Part shown: piece by piece, positions 27,466 to 38,100 of the stretch | Layout: the number at the start of each line of letters is the position of its first letter | How positions within the stretch are numbered: the stretch's first letter is position 1 | From: an uncultured Nitrospira sp. | GTDB taxonomy: Bacteria > Nitrospirota > Nitrospiria > Nitrospirales > Nitrospiraceae | Reading direction: 5' to 3' | DNA length: 64,000 nt | NCBI GenBank assembly: GCA_902500995.1 | Contig: CABVSR010000010.1 | Coordinates: 1-64,000 of the forward strand | Made by a program: the position numbers and the translations under genes | Notes under the pieces: generated by a model | Told to the model about the DNA's origin: nothing | Databases searched by the model: none | What the model saw: the letters and a program-made list of their open reading frames with translations, nothing else

Positions 27466-29184
27466 ATGGATCTACTTCGATTTTTACTCAAAAATTCCTG
27501 GGGCCTGGTGATCTGCTCCGTCGCGGCCGGTTTGATCAGCGGCCTCGCCGGCGCGGGTCTGCTCGCCGTCATCCATCAAGGCATGAATGTTCCGACGGTC
27601 TCCACTTCGCTCGCCTGGAGCTTTCTCGGATTGGCCCTGGCGGTGGCTGCGTGCAAGGCCCTCTCGGAAATTCTGCTCACCAGGCTGGGGCAGGCGACCA
27701 TCTCCGAACTTCGCTACCAGTTGAGCCGGCGCATTCTGGAGGCCCCTCTCGGGCAGCTCGATCGCCTGGGGCATCACCGGCTCTTGGCCGCGCTGAGCGA
27801 AGACACCGACGTGATCGCGCAGGCCTACGTGCAACTACCCTTGATCGGCATCAATGTCGCGACGACGCTCGGATGTCTGGCCTATCTCGGGTGGTTGTCC
27901 TGGCTCATCCTGGTCCTGGTGCTCGGGATGATGGTAGTGGGCGCCGTGACGTTTCAGTGGCAGGAACGCAAGGCGATCGCGTTTTTCGCGCGGTCCCGCG
28001 AAACCAGCGATGTTTTGTTTCGCCACTTCCGTTCGATCATGGCCGGGATCAAGGAGCTCAAGCTGCATCGCGGGCGGCGACAGGCGTTTCTCGACCGGGA
28101 GCTCCGGCAGACGGTCAAGGCCTACGAGCGCGACTTCGTCGGTGGCATGACGGTCTATTCCATTGCGTCCAGTTGGGGACTGTTTCTGTTTTATGCCGCC
28201 ATCGGGACGGTGTTGTTCCTGTGGCCGTCCTGGCAAGCGATCTCGTTTGAGACCATCGTCGGAGCGACCTTGGTGTTGCTCTACATGATGGGCCCCTTTT
28301 CGCAGATCGTCGAATTGCTGCCGGGCATCGGCCGGGCCAACGTGGCGTTGAACAAGATCGACGCCTTGGGCCTGTCGCTGGCCGCCGGGGCTGCCTCCGA
28401 TCGTAATGGGCGGGACGGCGAGGCCTGGGCTCCGGCGACCGCCCTCGATATTCATGGCTGGCGCCGACTCGATCTGGTCGGCCTCACGCATCACTACGCC
28501 CGCGATGGAGAGGATCGCTCGTTCCGGCTCGGGCCGATCAATATGACCTTCAAGCCCGGCGAGGTGACGTTTCTGGTCGGCGGCAACGGCAGCGGCAAGA
28601 CGACATTGGCCCTCTTGCTGCTGGGTCTCTATCCGCCGGATTCGGGGCAGATTCTTCTGGACGGTGTGCGTATCGACGAGTCCAATCGCGAAGCCTACCG
28701 GCAGTTGTTCTCGACGGTCTTCTGCGACTTTCACCTCTTCGATTCGCTGCTCGGGTTAGACCAGGACAATCTCGACGGGGTGGCGCGCGTGTATCTGGAG
28801 CGGCTTCAACTGGAGTCGAAAGTACGCATCGAAGGCGGTGCCTTCTCGACCCAAGCCCTTTCACAGGGCCAGCGCAAACGGCTGGCCTTGCTGACGGCCT
28901 ATGTCGAGGATCGGCCCTTTTACCTGTTCGACGAGTGGGCCGCCGACCAAGATCCGCTCTTTCGCCAGGTGTTTTATACGGAATTGCTGCCTGATCTGAA
29001 GGCGCGGGGGAAGGCGGTCCTGGTGATTACCCATGACGACCGCTATTTCTCCTGGGCCGACCGCTGTATCCGGTTGGATCTTGGACGACTGGTCGAGGCG
29101 TTGGAGCCGGCCGACGTCGCGGGGCAGCACACATGGTCATCGCCGTCACCCGTTCAAGGGACCGGCAGACCACAGAAGGGATGA
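27466..29184 (+). CDS. cyclic-peptide-type ABC exporter (PvdE/SyrD family)
   Basis: The 572-aa half-transporter has an N-terminal six-helix membrane domain (about 1-320) and a nucleotide-binding domain. The latter has Walker A (GGNGSGKTT, about 373-381), signature LSQGQRKRLAL and Walker B/D-loop FDEWAADQDP, a phrase typical of PvdE/SyrD exporters. Such proteins act as homodimers and move acylated non-ribosomal peptide precursors across the inner membrane. ATG 27466 is chosen; the frame is open further upstream but that part overlaps the PKS carrier domain. Its position between the PKS and the acylase genes supports export of an acylated product to the periplasm. Confidence 0.93.
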   Translation: MDLLRFLLKNSWGLVICSVAAGLISGLAGAGLLAVIHQGMNVPTVSTSLAWSFLGLALAVAACKALSEILLTRLGQATISELRYQLSRRILEAPLGQLDRLGHHRLLAALSEDTDVIAQAYVQLPLIGINVATTLGCLAYLGWLSWLILVLVLGMMVVGAVTFQWQERKAIAFFARSRETSDVLFRHFRSIMAGIKELKLHRGRRQAFLDRELRQTVKAYERDFVGGMTVYSIASSWGLFLFYAAIGTVLFLWPSWQAISFETIVGATLVLLYMMGPFSQIVELLPGIGRANVALNKIDALGLSLAAGAASDRNGRDGEAWAPATALDIHGWRRLDLVGLTHHYARDGEDRSFRLGPINMTFKPGEVTFLVGGNGSGKTTLALLLLGLYPPDSGQILLDGVRIDESNREAYRQLFSTVFCDFHLFDSLLGLDQDNLDGVARVYLERLQLESKVRIEGGAFSTQALSQGQRKRLALLTAYVEDRPFYLFDEWAADQDPLFRQVFYTELLPDLKARGKAVLVITHDDRYFSWADRCIRLDLGRLVEALEPADVAGQHTWSSPSPVQGTGRPQKG

Positions 29185-29209
29185 GTCTTTGTCGCGAGGA
29201 GGTGAGGAG

Positions 29210-30616
29210 ATGTCGGTTCACGTGGATGAAATATGGGAAGCCCTGCCGAGCGGTTGTGTGTCCCCGAGGGAATTGTCCGCCGACAATCCCTACCTGGAGC
29301 GCCAGGCCGCGCGAGAATCGAATGCCCGGAGTTACCCGCGGCGATTGCCCTTGGCCCTCAGCAAGGGCAAGGGCCTCTACGTACAGGATACCGAAGGCCG
29401 CACATACATCGACTGCCTTGCCTGCGCGGGCGCGTTGGCCCTGGGACACAATCATCCGGTCGTGGTGGAGGCGATCAACCGGATGTTGCGCGACGGTCTG
29501 CCGTTTCAAACCCTGGATCTGACGACGCCCGTCAAGGACCGGTTCGTGAGCACCCTGTTCGACTCGCTGCCGGCCTCGTTTGCCGAAGGCGCCAAGATCC
29601 AGTTTTGCGGGCCGTCGGGGGCGGATGCCGTCGAAGCCGCCATCAAGCTCGTCAAGATCGCCACGGGCCGCCGGACGGTGCTGGCCTTTCAAGGCGCCTA
29701 TCACGGCATGACGCACGGGACCTTGGGATTGACCGGTCACCTCGGCCCCAAGCAAGCCGTGAGCGGATTGATGGCCGACGTGCACTTCTTACCCTTTCCC
29801 TACGACTATCGTTGCCCCTTCGGAGTGGGCGGCGAACAGGGCGCGCGCCTCTCTTCCGCCTATATCGAACGGCTCTTGGACGACCCCAACAGCGGAGTCG
29901 TGGAACCGGCGGCCATGATTCTCGAAGTGGTGCAGGGAGAAGGCGGAGTGATCCCTGCGGCATCCGGCTGGCTCCGGGAGATCCGGCGTATGACCAAGGA
30001 GCGGGGCATCCCGTTGATCATCGACGAGGTGCAGACCGGTCTCGGGCGAACCGGCCGGTTGTTTGCGTTCGAGCATGCCGACATCGTGCCCGATGTCGTG
30101 GTGCTGTCGAAGGCCATCGGGGGCGGGTTGCCGTTGAGCGTGGTCGTCTATCGGCCCGAGTGGGATCAGTGGACCGCAGGAGCCCATGCCGGCACCTTCC
30201 GCGGCAATCAGCTCGCGATGGCCACCGGGCAGGCGACGATTGAATTCATCATGGCCGAACGCATCGACGCCCATGCGGCCCGCATGGGCGAGCGGCTGTT
30301 CGGCTTGCTCCGCCAAATGCAGAGCGTATCGCGCAGCATCGGCGATGTGCGGGGGCGCGGGTTGATGCTCGGCGTCGAAATCGTCGATCGAGACGAGCCG
30401 AGTGAATTGCCGGACTGCCGCCCTTCGGCTCCGACGCTCGCGTCCACCATCCAACATGAGGCGCTACGGCGGGGACTGATCCTCGAACTCGGCGGCCGCC
30501 ACAACAGCGTTGTTCGTTTTCTGCCGCCCTTGATTGTGACGGAGGAGCAGATCGACACGATTGCCGCCATCTTTGCCGATGCCGTGAAGGCTGCGGAGCA
30601 ACAGCGCGAGCCATGA
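29210..30616 (+). CDS. diaminobutyrate-2-oxoglutarate aminotransferase (PvdH/EctB-like)
   Basis: This class III PLP aminotransferase of 468 aa is predicted to make L-2,4-diaminobutyrate (Dab) from aspartate semialdehyde and glutamate. Visible features are GPSGADAVEAAIKL, YHGMTHGTLGLTG, IIDEVQTGLGRTG and the PLP lysine K301 (VVLSKAIGGGLP), a pattern shared with EctB, PvdH and Dat. ATG 29210 follows GAGGAGGTGAGGAG, a very strong ribosome-binding site. The role is supported independently by three adenylation domains downstream with Dab-type codes. The stop overlaps the acylase start (ATGA). No other ectoine gene is nearby, which argues against an ectoine role. Confidence 0.92.
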   Translation: MSVHVDEIWEALPSGCVSPRELSADNPYLERQAARESNARSYPRRLPLALSKGKGLYVQDTEGRTYIDCLACAGALALGHNHPVVVEAINRMLRDGLPFQTLDLTTPVKDRFVSTLFDSLPASFAEGAKIQFCGPSGADAVEAAIKLVKIATGRRTVLAFQGAYHGMTHGTLGLTGHLGPKQAVSGLMADVHFLPFPYDYRCPFGVGGEQGARLSSAYIERLLDDPNSGVVEPAAMILEVVQGEGGVIPAASGWLREIRRMTKERGIPLIIDEVQTGLGRTGRLFAFEHADIVPDVVVLSKAIGGGLPLSVVVYRPEWDQWTAGAHAGTFRGNQLAMATGQATIEFIMAERIDAHAARMGERLFGLLRQMQSVSRSIGDVRGRGLMLGVEIVDRDEPSELPDCRPSAPTLASTIQHEALRRGLILELGGRHNSVVRFLPPLIVTEEQIDTIAAIFADAVKAAEQQREP

Positions 30617-32997
30617 CGATCGGGCGGCGTCTTTTCGTCGTGGCGGCAGGAACCTTGGCAGCCGGCGCGGCCGCCGTCTGGTGGGTCTGCACCGCCTCAT
30701 TGCCGGTGCGAGACGGCGCCTTGCCGCTGGCCGGATTGCGGGGGCCGGTGACGGTGGCATTCGACGACTACGGCATTCCTGCGATCGCCGCCGAATCCCG
30801 GCTCGATGCCTTTCGCGCGCTTGGATATGTGACGGCGCAGGATCGTCTGTTTCAAATGGATCTGCTTAGGCGCACCAGCGCCGGGCGATTGGCGGAACTT
30901 TTCGGTGAACCGGCCGTGGCCCTGGATGTGCGGCAGCGCCGGTTGGGTTTCTCGAGTGTGGCGGAAGCAGTGGTGCGGCGGCTGCCTGCCGATCAGTCGT
31001 CCGTTTTGGCGGCCTACACCGAGGGAGTGAATCATTTTCTGAGCGAGATGCGGATGCCGCCATTCGAATGCCTGCTGTTGGGGTATCGACCGGCGCGCTG
31101 GGAACCGGCGGACAGTCTGCTGGTGGTGCTGGCGATGTTTCAAATGCTGAACGGGTCGGAGGAGGATGAACGGATGCGCACGGTGATGGCGGCCTCGTTG
31201 CCGGCGGAAGTGACCGCGTTTCTCCTTCCGCCACTCGACCACTACACCGCGCAACTGTTGAGAGGGACGAGTCAACCGACTTCCACGCCTGTCCCGGTGA
31301 AAGCCCTGGCGGCGCTGCGCCGTTCGGGCATGCTCCCTCGCTCGCTGCAGCTGTCGATGGTCCCCAATCGCAAACGGGACATCGGCTCGAATGCCTGGGT
31401 GGTCGGGAAGGCAAAGACGGCCGACGGCCGGGCGATTCTCGCGAACGACATGCATCTCGATGTGGGGGTGCCGAACATCTGGTACCGGATCCACATGCGT
31501 TACGGCCGGGTCGAACTCACGGGCGTCGTCGTGCCGGGCATCCCCGTGGTGATCGCGGGATCGAATGGGTCGCTGTCCTGGGGAATGACGAATGTCGAAG
31601 GAGATTTTTCCGACCTCGTGCGTCTCGACGTCAATCCGGACAATCCGGACGCATATGCCACGCCCGACGGGTGGGAACGGTTCGTGGTTCGTGCTGAGCG
31701 CATCGCCGTGCGTGGTGCCGCCGATCGCACCGTGGAGGTCAAGCGCACGCGCTGGGGACCGGTGACCGATGAACCGTTGATGGGCCGACCGGCGGCGCTC
31801 CGTTGGACCGCGTTGGATCCGGAGGCGGTGGACTTGGGGCTAATGGCGATGGATCAGGCACGTTCGGTGTGGGATGGCATCGCCGTCGCCACCCAGGCCG
31901 GCGCGCCGCCGAACAATGTCCTGCTGGCAGACGCAGCAGGACACATTGCCTGGACCTACATGGGGAAGATTCCCGTCCGGCGCGGGCTCGACGGATCGGT
32001 CAGCCTCTCCTGGGCCGACGGGCGCGCCGGGTGGGACGGGTACGTTCCACCCGATGAGCTCCCACGCTCGATCGATCCGCCGGCGGGCTTCCTTGTCAGC
32101 GCGAACCACCGCATGACGGATGAGCGGTATCCCCACGTGATCGGTCACGCGTTTGCCAATGGCTACCGCGCGTTTCGGATCACACAGCGGCTGCGCGAGC
32201 TGGAACGGGTTCGCGAGCTGGACCTCATGGATCTGCAATTGGATACCACCACGCAACTGTACGAGTTCTACCGCGACTTGCTCCGACAGTTGCTCACCGG
32301 CGACCTCACGGCGCAGCGACCGGACCTGGCCGCCGTGCGCCGGGCCGTCGACGCCTGGAACGGCCGGGCCGACAGCGAAAGCCGCGGATTCGCCTTGTTG
32401 GTCGCGTTTCGGCGCAATCTGGCCGCCTCGGTCTTCGCGCCGTTTCTTCAGGACTGCCGCGAGAAGGAGCCAGGCTTCGTGTTTGACGGAGACCTGGACA
32501 CCCCGCTCAGAAGTCTCCTGACGGAGCAGGCGCCCGAGACGCTTCCCGATCCGTTGCGGTTCAAAAATTGGCAGGCCTTTTTGCTTCAGGAACTGGACAA
32601 CACGGTCAGGTGGCTCGACGAGGAGTACGCGCCATCGGGGATCGATGAACTGGCCTGGGGCAGGGTCAATCGCGTGCGCATGGTTCATCCGCTGAGCGAG
32701 GGCATCCCGGTCGTGGGACGCTGGTTGAACATGCCCGCCGACGCGGGCGCCGGTTGCGGCTCCTGCGTGCGGGTGCTCAGCGGCAGTTTGACCGCCAGCG
32801 AACGGCTGGTGGTGTCTCCCGGCCATGAGGCGGAGGGCTTGTTTCATATGCCGGGCGGCCAGTCCGGTCATCCGCTGTCACCGCATTATCGCGATCAGCA
32901 ACAGAACTGGAGTGAAGGACGCCCGACTCCGTTGCTCCCCGGCCGAGCGCTACAGACCCTGACCTTCACGGCCGGGAACAGCGCGGGGCCATTGTAA
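30613..32997 (+). CDS. periplasmic penicillin-acylase-family amidohydrolase (PvdQ-like)
   Basis: This is an Ntn-hydrolase precursor of 794 aa. The N-terminus has RR followed by a hydrophobic segment (LFVVAAGTLAAGAAAVWW), indicating export or membrane anchoring. Self-cleavage is expected before the nucleophile Ser259 in DIGSNAWVVG, giving a small alpha and a large beta chain. Other family landmarks are YVTAQDRLFQMDLLRR, AGSNGSLSWGMTNV and VSANHRM. In pyoverdine biosynthesis the relative PvdQ removes the fatty-acyl chain from the exported precursor. With a FAAL starter and a PvdE-like exporter in the same operon, deacylation of this pathway's product is the natural hypothesis; acyl-homoserine-lactone hydrolysis is an alternative. 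Confidence 0.9.
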   Translation: MTIGRRLFVVAAGTLAAGAAAVWWVCTASLPVRDGALPLAGLRGPVTVAFDDYGIPAIAAESRLDAFRALGYVTAQDRLFQMDLLRRTSAGRLAELFGEPAVALDVRQRRLGFSSVAEAVVRRLPADQSSVLAAYTEGVNHFLSEMRMPPFECLLLGYRPARWEPADSLLVVLAMFQMLNGSEEDERMRTVMAASLPAEVTAFLLPPLDHYTAQLLRGTSQPTSTPVPVKALAALRRSGMLPRSLQLSMVPNRKRDIGSNAWVVGKAKTADGRAILANDMHLDVGVPNIWYRIHMRYGRVELTGVVVPGIPVVIAGSNGSLSWGMTNVEGDFSDLVRLDVNPDNPDAYATPDGWERFVVRAERIAVRGAADRTVEVKRTRWGPVTDEPLMGRPAALRWTALDPEAVDLGLMAMDQARSVWDGIAVATQAGAPPNNVLLADAAGHIAWTYMGKIPVRRGLDGSVSLSWADGRAGWDGYVPPDELPRSIDPPAGFLVSANHRMTDERYPHVIGHAFANGYRAFRITQRLRELERVRELDLMDLQLDTTTQLYEFYRDLLRQLLTGDLTAQRPDLAAVRRAVDAWNGRADSESRGFALLVAFRRNLAASVFAPFLQDCREKEPGFVFDGDLDTPLRSLLTEQAPETLPDPLRFKNWQAFLLQELDNTVRWLDEEYAPSGIDELAWGRVNRVRMVHPLSEGIPVVGRWLNMPADAGAGCGSCVRVLSGSLTASERLVVSPGHEAEGLFHMPGGQSGHPLSPHYRDQQQNWSEGRPTPLLPGRALQTLTFTAGNSAGPL

Positions 32998-33031
32998 CGT
33001 CAACGTGCGCTCATAACCCACAGGAGGAACC

Positions 33032-33277
33032 ATGGGACAGGACGAACAGGAAGACACAACGATCTACAAGGTGGTGGTGAATCACGAGGAGCAATACTCG
33101 ATTTGGCCTTCGTATCGCGACAACCCGCTGGGGTGGACGGACGCCGGAAAGACCGGCCTCAAGGACGAATGCCTGGCCTACATCAAGGACGTCTGGACGG
33201 ACATGCGGCCCTTGAGCCTCCGCAAATGGATGGCGGAACAGGCCGAGCAAACCGGCACGGAGGCGGCCTCATGCTGA
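33032..33277 (+). CDS. MbtH-like protein
   Basis: The 81-aa protein has the family core [19 protein letters not shown] and a C-terminal [12 protein letters not shown]. MbtH proteins bind adenylation domains and are needed for their folding or activity. AGGAGG (33022-33027) precedes ATG 33032, a strong ribosome-binding site that restarts translation after the acylase gene. The end overlaps the thioesterase start by 7 bp. Confidence 0.97.
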   Translation: MGQDEQEDTTIYKVVVNHEEQYSIWPSYRDNPLGWTDAGKTGLKDECLAYIKDVWTDMRPLSLRKWMAEQAEQTGTEAASC

Positions 33278-34032
33278 CCGCGACCGAGCGGCGCCCATGG
33301 CTGGTGACCTGCCGTTCTGGGACCGGCCTTCGCCTCATCGGGTTTCCCTACGCGGGAGGCGGCCCGTCGTTGTTCCGAAGTTGGTCTCCCGACCTGGTGC
33401 CGGATATCGAACTCTGCGCCGTGCACCTGCCGGGCCGCGAAGCCAGGATGAAAGACGCGCCGATCGGCGATCTGCGGCTGCTGGTGGCGGAGTTGGTCGA
33501 AGCGATCGGACCGTGCTGCGACCGGCCCCTGGCTCTGTTCGGCCACAGCATCGGCGGCTTGGTTGCCTTTGCATGCGCGCGGGAACTGCGCCGCCGGTTC
33601 GGCATCACCCCAGTCCATCTGTTCGTCTCCGGCTGTCCCGCTCCGCAGCTGCGCGATCAGGACCGGTGGTGCGATTTGCCGGACAGTGAGTTCCTGGAGC
33701 GGATGCGGCGCTTCAACGGCACGCCGAGGGAAATCCTGGAGCATGCGGAAATGATGGAGCTGATGTTGCCCGCGCTCCGGGCCGACTTTTCCTTGCGCGA
33801 GACCTATGTCTATGACGACGACTTGCCGCTGGGCTGCCCGATCTCGGCCTTCGGCGGCATGGCGGACCAGGCGGTGACGCCGCAGCAGTTGGAACCCTGG
33901 AAGGCGCACACATCCGAAGGTTTTCAACTCTGGTTGTTTCAAGGGGACCATTTCTTCATCAGGACTGCTCAGACGGCGGTGGTGGAGGGGGTCGGTTCTC
34001 TTCTGCAGGCGCACAGGCACCAGCGCGGGTAG
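33271..34032 (+). CDS. type II thioesterase
   Basis: This alpha/beta hydrolase of 253 aa is of the external (type II) editing thioesterase family of NRPS/PKS clusters. [16 protein letters not shown] near the N-terminus, nucleophile Ser93 (GHSIGG) and His227 (GDHFF) are present, and an Asp lies in the region [12 protein letters not shown]. It removes misprimed acyl groups from carrier domains. It is not a terminal release domain, and none is visible elsewhere in the window. ATG 33271 is inside the last codons of the MbtH gene with GGAGGCGG upstream. Confidence 0.93.
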   Translation: MLTATERRPWLVTCRSGTGLRLIGFPYAGGGPSLFRSWSPDLVPDIELCAVHLPGREARMKDAPIGDLRLLVAELVEAIGPCCDRPLALFGHSIGGLVAFACARELRRRFGITPVHLFVSGCPAPQLRDQDRWCDLPDSEFLERMRRFNGTPREILEHAEMMELMLPALRADFSLRETYVYDDDLPLGCPISAFGGMADQAVTPQQLEPWKAHTSEGFQLWLFQGDHFFIRTAQTAVVEGVGSLLQAHRHQRG

Positions 34033-34082
34033 CGACATACACCAATCTGATCCCCATTCATTCGAACGCCGGAGGTACCACG

Positions 34083-35117
34083 ATGACCCACGACAGAGCC
34101 ACATCGTTCGCGCCAAATAGAGAGATGAACGGCACGGCGCATGCTCACGGCGGCTTGGCGGTCGAGCCCCTCACGCCTGACGGCAGCCTCCCTCTGGTGG
34201 TGTCACCGTCGGAAGTCCGGCCACTGGACGAGTATTTCGACGGCGCCCGCCGAATGGCCGAGACCTTGTTGCCGCTTGCCGGCGGCCTGTTGTTCCGCGG
34301 CTTGCCGATCAGGTCGGCAAGCGACTTCGAATCGTTCATCGGCGCGTTTACCTCGTCCCTGGTCTCATACGAATTCGGTTCCACGCCCCGCTCCCGCGTG
34401 CAGCGCCAGGTCTACACCTCGACGGAATATCCCCCGCACCAGCACATTCCGCTGCACAACGAACAGGCTTACACGAGAGAGTGGCCGATGAAGATCTGGT
34501 TCTATTGCGGGCAGGCCGCGGAGCAGGGCGGCTATACGCCTATCGCGGACAGCCGGGAAGTCTACCGGCGCATCCCGGCTCGCATACGCGAACGCTTCGT
34601 GCAGAAACAGATCATGTACGTCCGCAACTACGGCAACGGCTTGGACGTCCCCTGGCAGAAGGTGTTCAACAGTGACGACCCCGCCGTCGTGGAACGGTAT
34701 TGCCATGACAACGGGATCGACTACGAGTGGAAAGCAGACGGTGAGCTGCGCACCAGGCAAGTCGCCCAGGCCATCGCGGTGCATCCGCGAACCGGCCAGA
34801 CGGTCTGGTTCAATCAGGCCCACCTGTTCCACGTCTCGAATCTCGAAGCGGCGGTGCGGGAAGCGCTCCTGGCAGTCGTGGCCGAGGAAGACCTGCCGCG
34901 CAATGCCTGTTACGGAGACGGGAGCCCGATTGAGTCCGATCTGCTGGACGAGATTCGCGACGTCTATCGAAGCCTCGCGGTGCAGTTCGCGTGGCAACAG
35001 GGAGACGTGATGATGCTCGACAACATGCTGGCCGCCCATGGCCGCACGCCCTTTGCTGGGCGCCGGCAGATTCTCGTCGCCATGGCCGAGCCGCGGGGAG
35101 GGGAGACGCCATGCTGA
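34083..35117 (+). CDS. SyrP-like Fe(II)/2-oxoglutarate dioxygenase (putative aspartyl beta-hydroxylase)
   Basis: This TauD-fold enzyme of 344 aa has iron ligands H125 and E127 (LHNEQAY) and distal H319 (AAHGRTPF), with a presumptive 2-oxoglutarate-binding Arg soon after. The sequence [19 protein letters not shown] and [12 protein letters not shown] resembles SyrP, which hydroxylates carrier-bound aspartate. NRPS4 ends with a homologous domain, and two downstream adenylation domains have Asp codes. Hydroxylation of Asp-PCP to beta-hydroxyaspartate is therefore the favoured role. ATG 34083 follows CCGGAGGTACC. The stop overlaps NRPS2 by 7 bp. Confidence 0.88.
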   Translation: MTHDRATSFAPNREMNGTAHAHGGLAVEPLTPDGSLPLVVSPSEVRPLDEYFDGARRMAETLLPLAGGLLFRGLPIRSASDFESFIGAFTSSLVSYEFGSTPRSRVQRQVYTSTEYPPHQHIPLHNEQAYTREWPMKIWFYCGQAAEQGGYTPIADSREVYRRIPARIRERFVQKQIMYVRNYGNGLDVPWQKVFNSDDPAVVERYCHDNGIDYEWKADGELRTRQVAQAIAVHPRTGQTVWFNQAHLFHVSNLEAAVREALLAVVAEEDLPRNACYGDGSPIESDLLDEIRDVYRSLAVQFAWQQGDVMMLDNMLAAHGRTPFAGRRQILVAMAEPRGGETPC

Positions 35118-38100
35118 TGCCTTCCGATCAGACGCAGGCTTCGCCCACCGATGTGCTGGGATCGGAACCTGAGCAGTACCAATTTCCGATGAGTTTCGGC
35201 CAACGGCGGCTCTGGTTCCTGTCGCAGTTGGAACCGGAGAGCGCGTCGTACAACACGGCGATTGCCGTCCGGATGAAGGGGCGTCTGAATTCGCGCATCC
35301 TGCTGGACTGTTTCACTCGCATCGTCGAACGGCACGAAATCCTGCGGACGACCTTTGCGACCGACAATGGGGAACCGGTCCAGATCGTCGCGGCCACCGG
35401 CCGGGTCACGTTGGCCACCGGCCGCGTTGAGAACCGCCCCGAGGCCGTGCTGATCGCGGCGCGCGATGAAGCGCAACGGCCATTCGACCTGCACGAGGGA
35501 CCGTTACTCCGGCTGCGGCTGTTCGACATCGCCGCCGACGATCACCTGCTGGTCATCGCGCTGCACCATATCGTCTGTGACGGCTGGTCGGCCCAGATTC
35601 TCGCGCGGGAATTCGCGCGGCTCTATGCGGCAATGACGACGGGTGTCGATGCGGCCTTGCCGGCCCTCCCGATCCACTACGCCGATTATGCGGAATGGCA
35701 ACGGGGGTGGCTGCAAGGGGAGGTGCTAGAAGGGCAGTTGGCCTATTGGAAACGGCAGCTGGCTGGGGAGCTGCCGGTCCTCGAATTGCCGGCCGATCGC
35801 CCGCGCGGAGCGGTGCAAACGTCCTCGGGCAGCCGCTATCTGTTCACGCTGCCGCTGCCTATGGCGGCGCGACTGCGGGACCTCAGCCGCCGCCACAACG
35901 TGACGCTGTTCATGACTCTGCTGGCGGCCTTTCAACTATGGCTGATGCGGTATACGGGCCTTGAAGATATTTGCGTGGGCACGCCGATCGCCTGCCGGAC
36001 CAAACGCGAAACCGAAGACCTGATCGGATTTTTCGCCAACACCCTCGTGCTGCGGACGGATCTTTCACACAATCCCACGTTCCCGCAGTTGCTCGAGCGG
36101 GTCCGGGACGTCGTCATCGGCGGCCAAGCCCATCAGGAATTGCCGTTTGAAGAATTGGTGGATGCCTTGAAACCGGCGCGGGCGCTGAGCCACTCGCCCT
36201 TGTTCCAGGTCATGTTTGCGCTGCAGACGGGGTTGGCGGGCGCCGTCTCGCTGCCGGGATTGCAGGTGGAGATCACGGAAGTCGATGCGGCCGCCGCAAA
36301 ATTCGATCTCTCGTTGGACATGGCCGAAACGGCCGAGGGGTTGGAAGGCGCTTTCGAGTACAACCGCGACCTGTTCGATGAGCAGACCATCGCTCGCATG
36401 GCGAAGCATTTCCATACGTTGCTTGCAGGCATCTGCGATGAGCCGGACCGGCGGTTGAACGAGTTTCCGCTCCTTTCTCTGGATGAGCAGAACCAAGCCC
36501 TGTTGATCGGGCCGAAGGCGTCTACCGGTGACTGGTCGGGATTTTCCGCTGCCTTCGAAGCGCAGGTACGACGCAGCCCCAATGCCGTCGCGGTCGAATG
36601 CGCGGGATCGAGCCAGACCTATGCGGAGCTCAACGCCGAGGGGGCCGGCATCGCGCGGATCGTGGTTGCTGCCGGCGCCAAGCCGGACCAGATCGTCGCG
36701 CTGTTGCTCGATCGCGGGATTGCGCTGCTCACGGCGATGATCGGCGTGATGAAGGCAGGTGCGGCCTACCTTCCGTTGGACCCTGCCCATCCGGCTGGTC
36801 GTTGGCGCGAGATGCTCGAAACGAGCGGCGCGTCGCTGGTCATGACGAACGAGTCCTACCGTCGCTCCCTGTCGGAGGCCTGCCCGGCGGTGGCTTCCGG
36901 CCAGATCATCTTACGTACCATCGATGCGGCCGGCCTCGACGACCAGACGCCTATTCCTTCCCGCAGCACGTCGCCCGATCAGCTGGCCTACGTCATCTAC
37001 ACCTCCGGTTCGACGGGAGTTCCAAAGGGCGCCATGGTGACCCAGCGGGGCTTGATGAATCATCTGTCGAGCAAGCGCGATTCCTTGGGCCTTGGGCCGG
37101 ACGATGTGGTGGCGCAGACGGCCTCCGCCTGTTTCGACATCTCCGTCTGGCAACATCTGGCCGCTCTGCTCTGCGGAGCGCGCACGCTGATCGTCCCCGA
37201 CGACCTCGCCCGCGATCCGTCGCGGCTGTTGGATTGTTTGGATCGGTCGGGAGTGACGGTGGCAGAAACCGTGCCGGTGTTGCTCAAGGGCATGCTGGAA
37301 AGCCGGCAGGCCGCCGCCCTTCGCGCACTGCGCTGGCTCCTGCCCACGGGTGAAGCCTTGCCGCCGCAACTCTGCCGGGAGTGGTTCGAGAAGTATCCGC
37401 ACGTACCGTTGGTCAATGCCTATGGGCCGGCCGAATGTGCCGACGATGTGGCCACCGCGGTCATTGCCTCTCCCCCAGGAGCGGATGAGGTCTGCATGCC
37501 GATCGGGCATCCCATTCAAGACACCCGACTCGTCGTGGTGGATCGTTGGATGACGCCGGTGCCGGGTGGTGTGGCGGGTGAATTGTGTATCGGCGGCGCT
37601 GGTGTGGGGCGGGGCTACGCGCAGGATGCGGGTCGCACCGCGCTGTCGTTTGTGCCGGATCCCTTTGCGTCGGAACCGGGCGCTCGCCTCTACCGCACCG
37701 GCGATCGCGTTCGCCTCCGCCCCGACGGCCATCTCGAGTTCCTCGGGCGGATGGACCATCAAATCAAATTGCGGGGGGTACGGATCGAGCCGGGGGAAAT
37801 CGACGCGCGGTTGCGGGCGTTGCCCGGCATCAGCGATGCGGTCACGGTGCTGCGCGAAGATCGCCCCGGGCAGAAGCGGTTGGTGGCCTATGTGGCGGCG
37901 GCGCCGGGGCCATCGGTTGCCCTGGAGGAATGGCGCAGCCTCCTGCGCCGCACTCTTCCGGACGCGATGATTCCTTCCCAGATTGTGCTCATGGAGGCCT
38001 TGCCGCGCACGGCGAACGGCAAGGTGGATCGAGTCTCGTTGCCGGTCCCGCACAACAGACATTGTGAAGACGACGTGGCTCCGCGTGACGGAGTCGAAAC

